Source of the DNA: CAWFGW01 sp963815495
Lineage (GTDB): Bacteria; Bacteroidota; Bacteroidia; Cytophagales; JAAEPT01
NCBI GenBank assembly: GCA_963815495.1
Contig: CAWFGW010000028.1
Coordinates: forward strand, 412,566 to 476,565
Reading direction: 5' to 3'
DNA length: 64,000 bases
A program made the position numbers and the translations under genes. Shown here piece after piece: positions 7,172 to 17,954 of the stretch. Under the pieces are notes generated by a model. It saw nothing but the letters and a program-made list of their open reading frames with translations. It did no database searches and was not told where the DNA came from. How positions within the stretch are numbered: position 1 is the first letter of the stretch; each line of letters starts with the position of its first letter.

Positions 7172-9658
7172 TTACTTCCTCCTCACCACACCTCTAACTG
7201 CCTCCGACTCCAACGGATTATCTGGCCATGAGTGTTTTGGATAGCGCCTTTTAAGGTCTTTTTTCACGTCAAAGTATGTGTTGTCCCAGAAGCTTTTGAG
7301 ATCAGAGGTGACTTGTACCACTTTATACCCTGGCGAGAGCAAATGCATTAAGACCCTGTTTTTTCCATTGTTTACAGTGGGTGTCTCTAACATTCCGAAA
7401 CATTCTTGCAACCGTACCGCTAACACGGGTTGTGTGCCATCTAGTTGGTAGGTGATGCGTATGGTTGATCCACTGGGAACCGTGAGTTTTTCTGGGGCTA
7501 ATTGGTTTACGCTCGCTTGTTGTTCTGGTGTTAAACTATACTGAAAAATTTCTTTTATATCCAGTTTTTTGAGTGCTTCAGGCGTTCGAATGTTGGTGAG
7601 ATAAGGTGATAGCCATGATTCACAATCGAGCAAAAGGGCTGGAGTGCTTACATCAGGCCAGTTTTCGGAGGGATTCCAGTCGCGTAAACTTAAAATTCGC
7701 GCTTGCCATTGATCGACCTCATCATTAAAATTAAGGAGTGTTTTACCTTCTTTTTTAATCGCCTCGCAGATGGCTTTGACCAAAAATCTTTCGTCCGGGT
7801 CGGGGAGTGGCGTGCTTTGAAGGACAATGCTCCCTATCCGTAAATCGCGTGATGCAATTAACCCACCATGATGTGTGTCCCATTCAATCACGTCTTTTTG
7901 TTGGACAAGCGGTCGCAAATCCTGCGGGTTAAGTGGAGAAGCCATATAAATCTTTCCAACCCCATCACCAGCATTGATGCTGGACACGGCTAACCATGCT
8001 TCATGCGCTAAATCATCTTTATGAGAGAAGGAAGCATACTTCCCATTCGCTAGCTGAAATTGGGAATTGTTACCCGGCCGTGCACAGGCAATGCGCTCAG
8101 GGTAAGCATAAGCTAACAACAACCCTGTCTCATAGGGATCAAAAGTGGTATTATCAGCTTCAATGGCGAAGAGTCTTCGGTAGGACTCAGCTACTTTTTC
8201 AATAAACCGAAAGTTATTGCTTCCTACTTTATCGGAGCGATAGCGCCTGAGTGCTTCAATGCGTAAGTTGATATCGATGCCAGCATCACGAGGAAGCGGA
8301 TCCCGTTCGTCTATCAAGGCAGCAATGTCTGTTCCCAGGGGTAATAAATCAGCCGATTCCGCCATTGTTAACATGTGCGCAATGCGGGGGTGACAAGGTA
8401 AGCGATGAATCGCCTCTCCGTGTGACGTGATTTTGTTGTTTTCTAAAGCGTCCAGCTGATGCAACAAGTCAGCAGCTTGTGACAATGCAGCGCGGGGTGG
8501 GGGTGTCAGCCAACAAAGTTGATGAGCATCTGTTTTGCCCCACTTTGCTAAGTCTAGCACCAATGAGGCTAAATCCGTTTGCATGATCTCAGGCACACGA
8601 TGTTCATCCATACGAAGCTGGGTAGCCAGTGACCACATGCGGTAACATACCCCAGCACTTAGTCGGCCAGCACGACCTGCTCGTTGATCAGCAGCGTCTT
8701 TAGAGATTTGCACCGTTTCTAAACGAGAAAGCCCTGTTTTAGGGTCAAACTTAGCTGTTCGGCCAAACCCCGTGTCAACCACTATTCTAATACCTTCAAT
8801 GGTTAAACTCGTTTCAGCAATGGAAGTCGCCAGAACCACTTTTCGCTTGCCTGATAGATCTGGCATGATGGCAGCCCATTGTTTATTTTGAGGCAATTGT
8901 CCATAGAGCGGATGAATAGCTACATCTGTTAATTGCCTTCGAAGGATTTCTTCTGTTTTACGAATTTCACCCTCACCAGGAAAAAAGACCAGAACATCGC
9001 CTTCATGCGTCTTCATTGCTTTAATTACTGTTTTGGCTGTAAGTTCTGGTAGAAGGTACTGATCTTGTTCACCCGTGTAATGTAAATCCACCGGAAACAA
9101 TTTACCCTCGCTTTCGATGGTGGGAGCATTATCCAATAATTGGGAAAGCAAGGTCATATCGAGTGTGGCGGACATCACTAAAATCCGTAAATCGGGACGT
9201 AGTATTTGTTGTGTTTCGCGACACAGAGCCATAGCGACATCTGCATGAATACTGCGTTCGTGTAATTCATCAAAGATGACTAAGCCAATGTCTTCGAGTG
9301 CATTGTCGTTGTGAATCAGTCGAGTGAGAATTCCTTCTGTCAACACTTCGATTTTGGTTTCTGTAGAAGTTTTGTTTTCAAAGCGCACCCGATAGCCGAC
9401 CGTTTTCCCCACTTCTTCTCCAAGCAATTCTGCCATTCGAAGTGCAATGGTTTTGGCTGCCAATCTTCGTGGCTCAAGTAGGTATATTTTTTTACCTGCT
9501 AACCACGGTTCGTTTAGCAAGGCTAAAGGAACCAAAGTACTCTTACCCGCACCAGGAGGAGCTTTGAGTATTACAGACTGCTTATTGTTTAAGTCACTTA
9601 TTACCAGTGGGATAACCTCTTTTACTGGAAGTGAAATTGTGGAATAATCGAAAAGCAA
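7172..9658 (-). CDS. hrpB: ATP-dependent helicase HrpB (DEAH/RHA family)
   Basis: The 828-aa product has the usual HrpB length and all core motifs: Walker A APPGAGKST (33-41), LEPRRLAA (61-68), the DELH box (130-133) in FDELHERSIHAD, SATLD (163-167), STSIAETS-like motif V (ATSIAETSLTIEGI near 277-290) and motif VI QRAGRAGR (325-332). A long HrpB-specific C-terminal region follows, ending near PKHSWPDNPLESEAVRGVVRRK. RNA helicases of this family unwind RNA using ATP; the cellular role of HrpB is poorly defined. It stands alone. It looks richer in G+C than its neighbours and is better known from proteobacteria, so transfer is possible. The start ATG at 9658 gives the expected short lead before motif I. 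Confidence 0.93.
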   Translation of the reverse strand: MLFDYSTISLPVKEVIPLVISDLNNKQSVILKAPPGAGKSTLVPLALLNEPWLAGKKIYLLEPRRLAAKTIALRMAELLGEEVGKTVGYRVRFENKTSTETKIEVLTEGILTRLIHNDNALEDIGLVIFDELHERSIHADVAMALCRETQQILRPDLRILVMSATLDMTLLSQLLDNAPTIESEGKLFPVDLHYTGEQDQYLLPELTAKTVIKAMKTHEGDVLVFFPGEGEIRKTEEILRRQLTDVAIHPLYGQLPQNKQWAAIMPDLSGKRKVVLATSIAETSLTIEGIRIVVDTGFGRTAKFDPKTGLSRLETVQISKDAADQRAGRAGRLSAGVCYRMWSLATQLRMDEHRVPEIMQTDLASLVLDLAKWGKTDAHQLCWLTPPPRAALSQAADLLHQLDALENNKITSHGEAIHRLPCHPRIAHMLTMAESADLLPLGTDIAALIDERDPLPRDAGIDINLRIEALRRYRSDKVGSNNFRFIEKVAESYRRLFAIEADNTTFDPYETGLLLAYAYPERIACARPGNNSQFQLANGKYASFSHKDDLAHEAWLAVSSINAGDGVGKIYMASPLNPQDLRPLVQQKDVIEWDTHHGGLIASRDLRIGSIVLQSTPLPDPDERFLVKAICEAIKKEGKTLLNFNDEVDQWQARILSLRDWNPSENWPDVSTPALLLDCESWLSPYLTNIRTPEALKKLDIKEIFQYSLTPEQQASVNQLAPEKLTVPSGSTIRITYQLDGTQPVLAVRLQECFGMLETPTVNNGKNRVLMHLLSPGYKVVQVTSDLKSFWDNTYFDVKKDLKRRYPKHSWPDNPLESEAVRGVVRRK

Positions 9659-10099
9659 ATTACGAGCAGATTTAATGGAAACATAAAGTTAAAAAAGACT
9701 GGGAGTTTTTTGAATGAAGATAAAGATTCTGTGATGAGTAAATACATCTAATTTAACGGCACTTGTACGCATATTTTATAACCCTTTACCAACCCAAATG
9801 GTCATATGAAACATTGAAATTATTTAAAAAATAAGCTTGCCTGTAAACTAGAGTTCATTCAGTTAAATAAAATTAGTGATGGTAGAGTGCAGTATTCACC
9901 TTGGTAGACAATTGCTTGTAGTTAGAAAGACAATTATTAAGCGAGAATACGTAATCATTTTTAATCCATGGATTGAATTTTGTCTATTTTGATATGTTAT
10001 TCTTATAAAAAAGAAAACCTTTGTGGGAATTCAGGGAGTGTAAACATGGGCATTGATGTACACACTTTCAAATTTCTTGGGTGAGTTAATAATTAAAAG
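9659..10099. other. Intergenic region between divergent hrpB and tamB
   Basis: No gene or strong structure was found in these 441 bases. The region must carry the promoters for hrpB (leftward) and tamB (rightward). No clear Bacteroidota TTG/TAnnTTTG pair stood out. Confidence 0.4.
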
Positions 10100-13000
10100 T
10101 TGTTTAAAAGAGGTATAAAAGTTTTACTGATAGCAATAAAATGGTTGGTGATAATCGTCCTTAGTTGCGTGCTATTGCTATTTATTGGATTAAATATACC
10201 AGCTACACAACGTTATATAGGAAAACGAGTTACCTCATTTTTAGTAAACAAAACCAATAAAGAAGTAAGAATAGGGCAAGTAGGATTAAACATTTGGGCT
10301 GAGCTGGCTTTAAAAGATGTGTATGTACCCGACAATAATAATGACACACTCGTTAGTTTCGAGTATGTAGCTGTGGATATACATTTGTGGGATTTATTCC
10401 ACAATACGATTCACTTGGAAGAAGTAACAGCTGAAAATTTATCCTTTCATATTTTTAAAAATGAACAGGACAGCTTATATAATTTTAATTATCTCATTAC
10501 TGCATTTTCTGGTCCCGATACGTCAACGACACCACAAGACACTGCTTCTAGCTCGGGAGGAGGAGGGCAATTTTTAATCGATGAAGTTCAATTAGAATCG
10601 GTGAGAGGGGATTATGCTGATGCTGTTTCAGGATTATACTTTCAAGGTGATATAGGAACTTTAGAGGCAACAGCCGATGAGTTTGATCTGGATAAGCAAA
10701 AAATATTTTTGGACGAGGTACAGCTAAAAAATTCCACATGGGGTCTTGAGCAACGTAAACTTTCACCAGAGGATACAACAAGTGATGAACCATCACAGTG
10801 GTTAATTGCTGTAGAGGAATTGATTATTGAACAAACAAAAGGGCATTACATCAGTCCTCCGAGTGGTATGTACCTGTATCCGGACATCAACTATTTGCTA
10901 GCCACTAAAGTAAAAGCTGATGTCAATGCCATGGATTATTCAGCTGAAGAATTGGTGTTGAAGGAGAATGATATAAAATATTATGTCGGTAAAACTGTCT
11001 CTGATTCTACCCAAACCACTAAAGTAGATACAACCACCACTAGTACCCCATGGCATGTTTCCGCTACATCCATTGAGTTACAAGACAATCATCTGGTTTA
11101 TTTTGATTCCACCACTACTGAGCTACCTAATCACCAGTTTGACCCTTCACACTTAAATGTCAAGCATTTGACTTTTCAATTGAATCAATTAGACATCTCT
11201 CCAACGTTTGTGGATGCACAACTTGAGAATTTTGCATTTGCTCTTTCAGAACAAATGGCTGTGAAATCGTTCAGTGGTCAATTTCATTTGGATTCTACTC
11301 ACCTAAATTTAACTAACCAGCACCTTGAAACCAGTCATACTCAACTTGACTATACGCTAAAAACCACTTTTAAAAGTTTGTCTGACTTTCTTGATTCACC
11401 CCAAAATGCATTTATTAATGAATTTAAAGTAGATGGAAAAATAGGTAGGAGTGATGTTGATTATTTTTATCCCTTAGCAGATGTGCCTGCAAGTATTCAA
11501 ACCATTGCAATAAATACCGCAATAAAAGGCAAAGTAAATGACTTGACCTTATCGATTTTCAAATTAGAAAGTGAAAACCAGTTGAAGGTAGATGTTACAG
11601 GTAAAATTGCTGGACTACCAGAGGTGGATGAGTTATCCTATGATTTGAAGATCAATAAGCTTATGACCAACCTGCCAGCCTTGCGTGCTACAGCACAAAA
11701 ACAAGTGGCTACGTCAGTAAAATTACCCAGTTGGATAGACTTTACCGGAACATTAGAAGGTACTACGCAATTAGTTGATGCTCAATTAAAAATGAAGTCA
11801 CAGTTGGGCTCAGCTGACATACAGGCAGAAGTAGATATTGAAAAAGGAAATGAACACTATGATGTGGTTATATCTGCTGAAGAATTAGCCTTAGGTAAGT
11901 TGATTGGACAGGACTCTTTATTAGGTAAAACAACCTTTAAATTCAGTGCAAAGGGATATTATTTTGATCCCAATAAAATTGACGCAACTACCAATCTTGA
12001 ACTGAAAAAATTAGAAGTAGCAAAACATGTTATCAAAGATGGAAAAGTATCAGCAACATGGAAAAACAAACAGTTGACTTCCAACATCCAGATTCATGAA
12101 AAGTACCTTGACTTTGTAATTAAAACAGCAGGAGAGTGGAAAAATGAGTCATTAACCACATCAAATGACATAACTATAAATGAAATCGATTTTAAAGAGT
12201 TTAATCTTTCGGAAGAATCAATTGAGTTAAAAACAACTTTTAATTTAGTCACCAAAGGCATGTCATTGGATGACTTTTCAGCGAAGACGGACATTAAAAA
12301 AGGAAATGTCATTCATGAATCAGGTTATTATAGTTTTGCTCCTGCAACAATAAATGTGTTGCTTAAAAAGGAGTCTTCTTCCATCGTCTTAGAATCACCG
12401 ATAGTGAATGCTGATTTTGAGAGCTCATTTAATATTGAGAAAATGCCAGATGTGATGAAACATCAGTTTAGTCATTATTTTGAAATGGGTGACTCCGTCA
12501 TATTACAACAACACGATGGAAATGAATTTACCTTTTCTCTGGAAATTGTCAATGAACGCATATTTGAAGAGGTATTAATACCTGGTTTAGAAGAAATTCA
12601 AGTCAAGACTATTAAAGGAAGTTATACCTCCTCCACACATAACCTGATGCTAAATGCTGATATTTTACATTTAAAATACAATGATATTTTGGTTGATTCG
12701 ATGACTTTTGACATGAGTTCAGATATTAACACACTGTCTGCCAAGCTCAATGCTAGTCAACTTGAGGCGGCAGGTTATACCTTTTTTTATCCCCAAGTCA
12801 TTGCACAAGCAACTAATAACGAGTTAACTATTGCTGTCCAGTTGGCGAATGAACAGCAAGAACAGAAGTTTGGTATCGAAGGCATTTTGAAGAAAATAGA
12901 ACAAGGCTACAGTTGGCATTTACTTGAAGATGGTTTAATGCTTTATTACGAACCGTGGAAAGTTTCACCCAATAACGAATTAATCTATTTGACAGATAAA

Positions 13001-15064
13001 AATTTAGAGGTTAATAACTTTAAAATAAGCCACGGAAATGAGTCAATTACAGCTAACAATACGGAGGAAAACGGGGCTAAAATTGACTTTAATAATTTCA
13101 CTATTGAAAACCTCTCGGCAATCGTGTTTTCAGATGATCAGTTGATTGCTGGACTTATTAACGGAAGTCTCATCGTTGATGTGCAGCCAGGTAATGTTGC
13201 ATTGAGTTCTGATATTACTATTAAACATTTTGCCTATGGTGGTGATACACTCGGAAATATTGATTTAAAAGTTACCAATCCTGAAACAGGAACCTATAAA
13301 TCAACTTTTGAAATATCTGGTAATAATCAGTTGAATGGAAACATCAGTTATGTCATGGAGACGGATGATATCAATGGACAACTAGATTTAAATCAGCTCA
13401 ATCTAGCTACAGTCGAAAGTTATGCGGATGGCGCAGTAAAAGAGTTAAGTGGTATTGCAAAAGGAAATGTAAGTGTATCAGGTAAGTTAAATAAACCCGA
13501 TTTCAAAGGACAGTTGACACTAAATGATGCTTCATTTCATTTAAATGCAGTAAATACTACCTATACAGTTGAAAAGTCAAAGCTGAATTTTTCGCAAAGT
13601 GAACTTATCTTAGAAACCCTTCAACTCAAAGATAAAAAAGGAAATAAGGCTAATGTCAATGGTTCTATTTCGTTAGAAAACTTTTTTCCGAACAAACTGA
13701 ATATAAATGTTTCAACGAACGAATTCCCCATATTGAATACCAAAGCGGCTAAAGACGAGTTGTTTTATGGAAAAGTAGCCATGACAAGTAAAATTCATAT
13801 CAGAGGAACGTATGAACTACCAGAAGTAGAAGCAAAACTTTCTATAACTCCAGGTAGTGATTTTACTATCGTTGTGCCAGAAGAGGAAGTACAAACAGAA
13901 AGTTATAAAGATGTTGTAGAGTTTGTGGATTTTAGTAGTCCTTCAAAGCCTGTGGAACAACAGGTAGTTGAAACCGCAAAAAGTGAAATTTTAGGGATTC
14001 AATTAAATGCTCGTATTGAAATAAATCCCGAAGTGACCTTACGTCTTATTATTGACCCGATAGCTGGTGATTATCTAGAAATTAAAGGAGATGCTTACCT
14101 GACCTACGAACTTAACACTGGAGGTGATATGAAGTTGACTGGGTTATATACCGTAAAAGAAGGACATTATCAAATGACCTACTACAACATTATAAAACGT
14201 AAATTTAGTATTCAAGAGGGGAGTACTGTCACTTGGTCAGGTGACCCCTATAATGCCCGAGTCAATATTAAAGCAGTATATTCTACAAAAGCTTCACCAC
14301 TTCCGTTGGTGCAACTTCAGGCTTCAGAAACAGAGAAGAACGCGCTAAGAAAAAGCATTCCTGTCGATGTGATTTTACATGTAACGGATGAAATGCTTAC
14401 TCCTAAGTTAGATTTCAATATTGAGTTACCTACGTTTAATGGAAGTGGATTGACTGGAAAAGTTAAAACGAAATTAGACCGTCTAGAAGAATCAGAATCG
14501 GAGATGAATAAACAGGTTTTTTCTTTGTTGATTTTGAACCGATTCATACCTGAAGATCCGAGTCAGAACACGGCATCAAGTTCTTTGAGTAGCTCAGCTA
14601 GAGGCAGCGTAAGTCAGTTAATTTCTGATCAATTTAATGCTCTTGCTGGAAATTATATTAAAGCAGTTAATATCAACTTTAATTTAGACTCTTATACCGA
14701 TTATAGTAGTGGAACTGCTCAAGGAAAAACAGACTTGGAAATAGAACTTTCTAAAGCGATTTTTAACGACCGGTTAATTGTTTCCGTGGGAAGTGATTTT
14801 AATGTGGAAGGCAACGATCAACAACAGCAACAGCAAAATGTAAACAGCTTTGTAGGTGACGTAAGAGCTGAATATCTATTAACTGAAGATGGGAAATATC
14901 GGGTAAAAGTATACCGTGAAAATGAATATGCTGGAGTAATCGATGGGAATTTAACAAAAACAGGTTTTGCATTTATTCTGACAGAAGAATTTGAAACGGT
15001 TTTTAGAATAAAAGAAAAGTATGAGATAGAGGAAAAATATAAAAAGAAGGATGAAAAGAAATAG
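10100..15064 (+). CDS. tamB: Translocation and assembly module protein TamB
   Basis: A 1654-aa AsmA/TamB-family protein. Residues 9-31 form a single N-terminal membrane anchor (LLIAIKWLVIIVLSCVLLLFIGL), followed by an AsmA-like start (NIPATQRYIGKRVTSFLVN) and a very long, almost purely beta-strand body, as expected of the groove that shuttles phospholipids or assists barrel assembly across the periplasm. The C-terminal DUF490 domain is recognisable around residues 1300-1640, with YEIKGDAYLTYEL-like strands, LTGLYTVKEGHYQM and a polyQ patch (QQQQQQ) near 1575. An in-frame stop lies just upstream, so the start is the TTG at 10100 after AATTAAAAG. The gene overlaps the outer-membrane partner by 14 bp, so the two should be made together. 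Confidence 0.9.
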   Translation: MFKRGIKVLLIAIKWLVIIVLSCVLLLFIGLNIPATQRYIGKRVTSFLVNKTNKEVRIGQVGLNIWAELALKDVYVPDNNNDTLVSFEYVAVDIHLWDLFHNTIHLEEVTAENLSFHIFKNEQDSLYNFNYLITAFSGPDTSTTPQDTASSSGGGGQFLIDEVQLESVRGDYADAVSGLYFQGDIGTLEATADEFDLDKQKIFLDEVQLKNSTWGLEQRKLSPEDTTSDEPSQWLIAVEELIIEQTKGHYISPPSGMYLYPDINYLLATKVKADVNAMDYSAEELVLKENDIKYYVGKTVSDSTQTTKVDTTTTSTPWHVSATSIELQDNHLVYFDSTTTELPNHQFDPSHLNVKHLTFQLNQLDISPTFVDAQLENFAFALSEQMAVKSFSGQFHLDSTHLNLTNQHLETSHTQLDYTLKTTFKSLSDFLDSPQNAFINEFKVDGKIGRSDVDYFYPLADVPASIQTIAINTAIKGKVNDLTLSIFKLESENQLKVDVTGKIAGLPEVDELSYDLKINKLMTNLPALRATAQKQVATSVKLPSWIDFTGTLEGTTQLVDAQLKMKSQLGSADIQAEVDIEKGNEHYDVVISAEELALGKLIGQDSLLGKTTFKFSAKGYYFDPNKIDATTNLELKKLEVAKHVIKDGKVSATWKNKQLTSNIQIHEKYLDFVIKTAGEWKNESLTTSNDITINEIDFKEFNLSEESIELKTTFNLVTKGMSLDDFSAKTDIKKGNVIHESGYYSFAPATINVLLKKESSSIVLESPIVNADFESSFNIEKMPDVMKHQFSHYFEMGDSVILQQHDGNEFTFSLEIVNERIFEEVLIPGLEEIQVKTIKGSYTSSTHNLMLNADILHLKYNDILVDSMTFDMSSDINTLSAKLNASQLEAAGYTFFYPQVIAQATNNELTIAVQLANEQQEQKFGIEGILKKIEQGYSWHLLEDGLMLYYEPWKVSPNNELIYLTDKNLEVNNFKISHGNESITANNTEENGAKIDFNNFTIENLSAIVFSDDQLIAGLINGSLIVDVQPGNVALSSDITIKHFAYGGDTLGNIDLKVTNPETGTYKSTFEISGNNQLNGNISYVMETDDINGQLDLNQLNLATVESYADGAVKELSGIAKGNVSVSGKLNKPDFKGQLTLNDASFHLNAVNTTYTVEKSKLNFSQSELILETLQLKDKKGNKANVNGSISLENFFPNKLNINVSTNEFPILNTKAAKDELFYGKVAMTSKIHIRGTYELPEVEAKLSITPGSDFTIVVPEEEVQTESYKDVVEFVDFSSPSKPVEQQVVETAKSEILGIQLNARIEINPEVTLRLIIDPIAGDYLEIKGDAYLTYELNTGGDMKLTGLYTVKEGHYQMTYYNIIKRKFSIQEGSTVTWSGDPYNARVNIKAVYSTKASPLPLVQLQASETEKNALRKSIPVDVILHVTDEMLTPKLDFNIELPTFNGSGLTGKVKTKLDRLEESESEMNKQVFSLLILNRFIPEDPSQNTASSSLSSSARGSVSQLISDQFNALAGNYIKAVNINFNLDSYTDYSSGTAQGKTDLEIELSKAIFNDRLIVSVGSDFNVEGNDQQQQQQNVNSFVGDVRAEYLLTEDGKYRVKVYRENEYAGVIDGNLTKTGFAFILTEEFETVFRIKEKYEIEEKYKKKDEKK

Positions 15065-17381
15065 ACTTTTGCCCCTTATCTCAACCTTTGAACTACTACT
15101 TAAAACTGTATTAGTAGCCATCCTTTTACAAGGTTGTACTGCCAATAGCTATTTAAAAGATGGCGATAAATTCTATGGCGGAGCTACGGTGCGGGTGAAG
15201 TTAAAAGATACCAAAACAATAGAAGAGCAAAATGTTGCAAAGAGTGTCTCTGAAGAGCAGCTGTCACCAGAACCCAATGATGTAATTTTAGGCATGCGAC
15301 CATCTGTGTGGTTATACATGCGTGTAGATAGCACTAAAAACTATCGTGTGATAAGTCGATGGTTAAAAAGAAAATTTGGTCGTGAACCTGTTTTGTATGA
15401 TTCAAAAATTCCTAAAAGAACAGTTTCGGCTATCGAAAGTAAACTATTTAACTATGGTTTTTTTAATGCGCGAGTGGAGTACAAAGTAAAAGAATCAAAA
15501 CACTCAGTCGATTTAAGGTACCGAATATACCCTGGACAACGTTATTATATGGATAGTATTTTTGTGCTTGAAACAGAAGATTCCATCTTTAACTATATCG
15601 CCCAACATGATGATCATTCACTTCTTCAAAAGGGAGAACCATATAAGTTAGATTTGCTTAAAGAGGAACGAATAAGAATTAGTGATGAAGTAAAAGATCA
15701 AGGTTTTTATTATTTCAATGATGAATACATTGGTTTTAAGGTAGATACTACAAGAGGCAGTGATAGTCTAGCCATTGGGCTAACTTTAAAAAACGCTGCA
15801 CCTGCACGATCCAAAATTCCTTTTGTAATTTCAGAAGTGAATGTTTATCCCAATTACGAACTTGGAGGTGATACCTCTAAAGCGGGTAAAACCATTATCA
15901 CAATTGATAGCATTAACTTTGTAGACGTTAAAGGGTTTTTCGATTATGAATTTTTAGCTGAAGCTATTTTTTTAAGAAAAGGTGATAAATATACCTCGAA
16001 GTTCCACGATTTAACTATCCGTAGACTCTCATCCTTAGATGTATTTAAATTTATAGATGTACGCTTTACGCATTCCAAAACAGAGGAAAATGGACTCATC
16101 GTGGATGTTTTTTTAACACAATTATTACCTCAATCCATTCGCGTAGAAGTAGGAGCTTCCTCCTCCTCAAATAATTTTGTTGGACCAGGGGTAGATGTGA
16201 GCTATTCACATAAAAACTTATTAGATGGTGCTGAACATTTAACCTCGAGTGTTGGGGGGGCATTTGAAACACAGTTTGGTAAAAATTCACAAGGAGTAAA
16301 CTCTACAGAAATTAATTTTTCGAATAAATTGGTTGTGCCACGTTTGTGGATGCCCATAAATTTTCCACTTGAAGAGTATAAAGAATTACCAAAAACTGAG
16401 ATTAGTTTAAACTATACACTACTCAATAGAACGCGTTTTTACCGCCTCCATAATGCGATGACGGATTTTGGGTATCGCTGGGATCAGAATGTTCAAAAAC
16501 ACCATAAACTTACTTTAGCTAGTGTGAACTATACGCGAGCTTCACGTATTTCTGAAACATTTAATGATTTCTTACAAGAAAATCCTGAATTAGAACGAAC
16601 TTTTAAAGAACAACTCATTATTGGATCCCTTTATAGTTATAGGTACTACAGTAAACCACCATCTACATCCAAAGCTTATTGGTATGTAAATCCAGCAATA
16701 GAAGTTGCAGGAAACACATTAAATGCATTTGGGAGCCTATTGAATACCAATGAGAACGGACAAAGAAAAGTATTGGGAATCGCTTATTCGCAGTTTGCTA
16801 AAGTGGATTTAGATTTACGGCTTTATCTTCCTTTTGCCAAAGATAGAAAAATAGTCTGGCGATTTTTAGGCGGAATAGGTGCAGCTTATAATAACTCAAC
16901 TGTATTACCTTATTTAAAACAGTATTTTATTGGTGGAAGCAATAGTATCAGAGCCTTTCAAGCACGATCGCTAGGTCCTGGAACCTATTCAGGCCAACCC
17001 AATAATAATGGTTTATTAATAGATCAATCAGGTGAGATCAAGTTAGAGTCAAATATCGAATACAGAACGGGTATCTACAGATTTATTAAAGGTGCCGTAT
17101 TTATTGATGCAGGAAATATATGGCTTTTACGAAAAGATGAAGATCGAAAACCAGGTGGTGAATTTTTACCTAATAAATTCTTAAATCAATTAGCAATTGG
17201 TACTGGGGTAGGCTTACGTCTCGATTTCACCTATTTCATTCTTCGAGGAGATTTAGCCTTTCCGCTCCGAAACCCAACCTTGCCTGAGGGTGAGAGGTGG
17301 TTAATTGATGATATATCTTTTTCCAAAAGATGGCGTCAGGATAACCTCGTACTGAATGTTGCTATTGGATATCCATTCTAA
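15051..17381 (+). CDS. BamA/TamA-family outer-membrane lipoprotein (TamL type)
   Basis: A 776-aa Omp85-superfamily protein. The N-terminus ends in a lipobox-like LLQGC with Cys29, so it is probably a lipoprotein, as described for the TamL proteins that replace TamA in Bacteroidota. POTRA-like segments follow (for example RTVSAIESKLFNYGFFNARVEY with the typical GF/Y motif). The C-terminal half is a 16-strand-type barrel with the IGGSNSIRAFQARSLGPG loop (substrate-insertion motif of Omp85 proteins) near residue 626, and it ends with an aromatic residue in VLNVAIGYPF. It overlaps the end of tamB by 14 bp and is probably its outer-membrane partner in envelope assembly. A terminator hairpin follows directly. 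Confidence 0.88.
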   Translation: MKRNRLLPLISTFELLLKTVLVAILLQGCTANSYLKDGDKFYGGATVRVKLKDTKTIEEQNVAKSVSEEQLSPEPNDVILGMRPSVWLYMRVDSTKNYRVISRWLKRKFGREPVLYDSKIPKRTVSAIESKLFNYGFFNARVEYKVKESKHSVDLRYRIYPGQRYYMDSIFVLETEDSIFNYIAQHDDHSLLQKGEPYKLDLLKEERIRISDEVKDQGFYYFNDEYIGFKVDTTRGSDSLAIGLTLKNAAPARSKIPFVISEVNVYPNYELGGDTSKAGKTIITIDSINFVDVKGFFDYEFLAEAIFLRKGDKYTSKFHDLTIRRLSSLDVFKFIDVRFTHSKTEENGLIVDVFLTQLLPQSIRVEVGASSSSNNFVGPGVDVSYSHKNLLDGAEHLTSSVGGAFETQFGKNSQGVNSTEINFSNKLVVPRLWMPINFPLEEYKELPKTEISLNYTLLNRTRFYRLHNAMTDFGYRWDQNVQKHHKLTLASVNYTRASRISETFNDFLQENPELERTFKEQLIIGSLYSYRYYSKPPSTSKAYWYVNPAIEVAGNTLNAFGSLLNTNENGQRKVLGIAYSQFAKVDLDLRLYLPFAKDRKIVWRFLGGIGAAYNNSTVLPYLKQYFIGGSNSIRAFQARSLGPGTYSGQPNNNGLLIDQSGEIKLESNIEYRTGIYRFIKGAVFIDAGNIWLLRKDEDRKPGGEFLPNKFLNQLAIGTGVGLRLDFTYFILRGDLAFPLRNPTLPEGERWLIDDISFSKRWRQDNLVLNVAIGYPF

Positions 17382-17389
17382 CAAAAAAA

Positions 17390-17409
17390 GGTCTGCAATA
17401 TTACAGACC
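17390..17409. terminator. Bidirectional intrinsic terminator
   Basis: Stem GGTCTG/CAGACC with loop CAATATTA, preceded by AAAAAAA and followed by CTTTCC. It lies between the convergent tamL-type and Spy-like genes, and the A-run serves as a U-tract for leftward transcripts. Confidence 0.65.
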
Positions 17410-17440
17410 CTTTCCTTAACCAAACCAAACCTAATTTTTA

Positions 17441-17830
17441 TTACTCCTTTGATTTCTTTTTTGAACATTTCTTTCTACAGTCAGCTTTATCACGATTTTT
17501 TCCTTGGTGCAATTTTTTCATTTCCTCTCGATGTGCTACCCACTTGGTATATTGTTCCGCAGAGAGAATGCTTTTCATTTCATTATTAAAAGCTTCGTGG
17601 TTTGCTTTTCGTTGTGCTTGCATCTTTTCGTGTTGCGAGGTCATCACCGTTTTAACTTGTTGCTGTTGCTCTGCAGAAAGTGATAATGATTCCGTCATTT
17701 TCTCTATTCTCATTTCCATTCTATCCGCATGGTGTCCGCCTTTTTTATCTGTTTTTTGAGAGGTTGCTTCCTGAGCATAAGTTGCAAATGATACTGCGAT
17801 AATAGCGATGCTTAAAATTATTTTTTTCAT
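17441..17830 (-). CDS. Spy/CpxP-like periplasmic protein (LTxxQ type)
   Basis: A 129-aa secreted helical protein. The signal peptide is residues 1-19 (cleavage at TYAQ). The mature chain contains the repeated helical motif LSLSAEQQQQVKTVM and a second SILSAEQYTKW, the LTxxQ-like signature of Spy/CpxP relatives, with many Met, His and Gln residues (HHADRMEMR). Such proteins are ATP-independent periplasmic chaperones or metal/envelope-stress sensors. The tail is highly basic with three Cys (DCRKKCSKKK), which could bind metal; this tail is unusual. The gene faces the tamB-tamL operon across a terminator. Confidence 0.65.
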   Translation of the reverse strand: MKKIILSIAIIAVSFATYAQEATSQKTDKKGGHHADRMEMRIEKMTESLSLSAEQQQQVKTVMTSQHEKMQAQRKANHEAFNNEMKSILSAEQYTKWVAHREEMKKLHQGKNRDKADCRKKCSKKKSKE

Positions 17831-17954
17831 GTCGTTGTTCTATTTAGTTCGGGTTTATAGATAGGCGAGAAGTGAAAAGGTTTAATCCGTGAAATTTTTT
17901 TCTTGTTCCGCAAAAGTATTTTTACCTTTCAACTCAATTTAAAATAGTTACATC

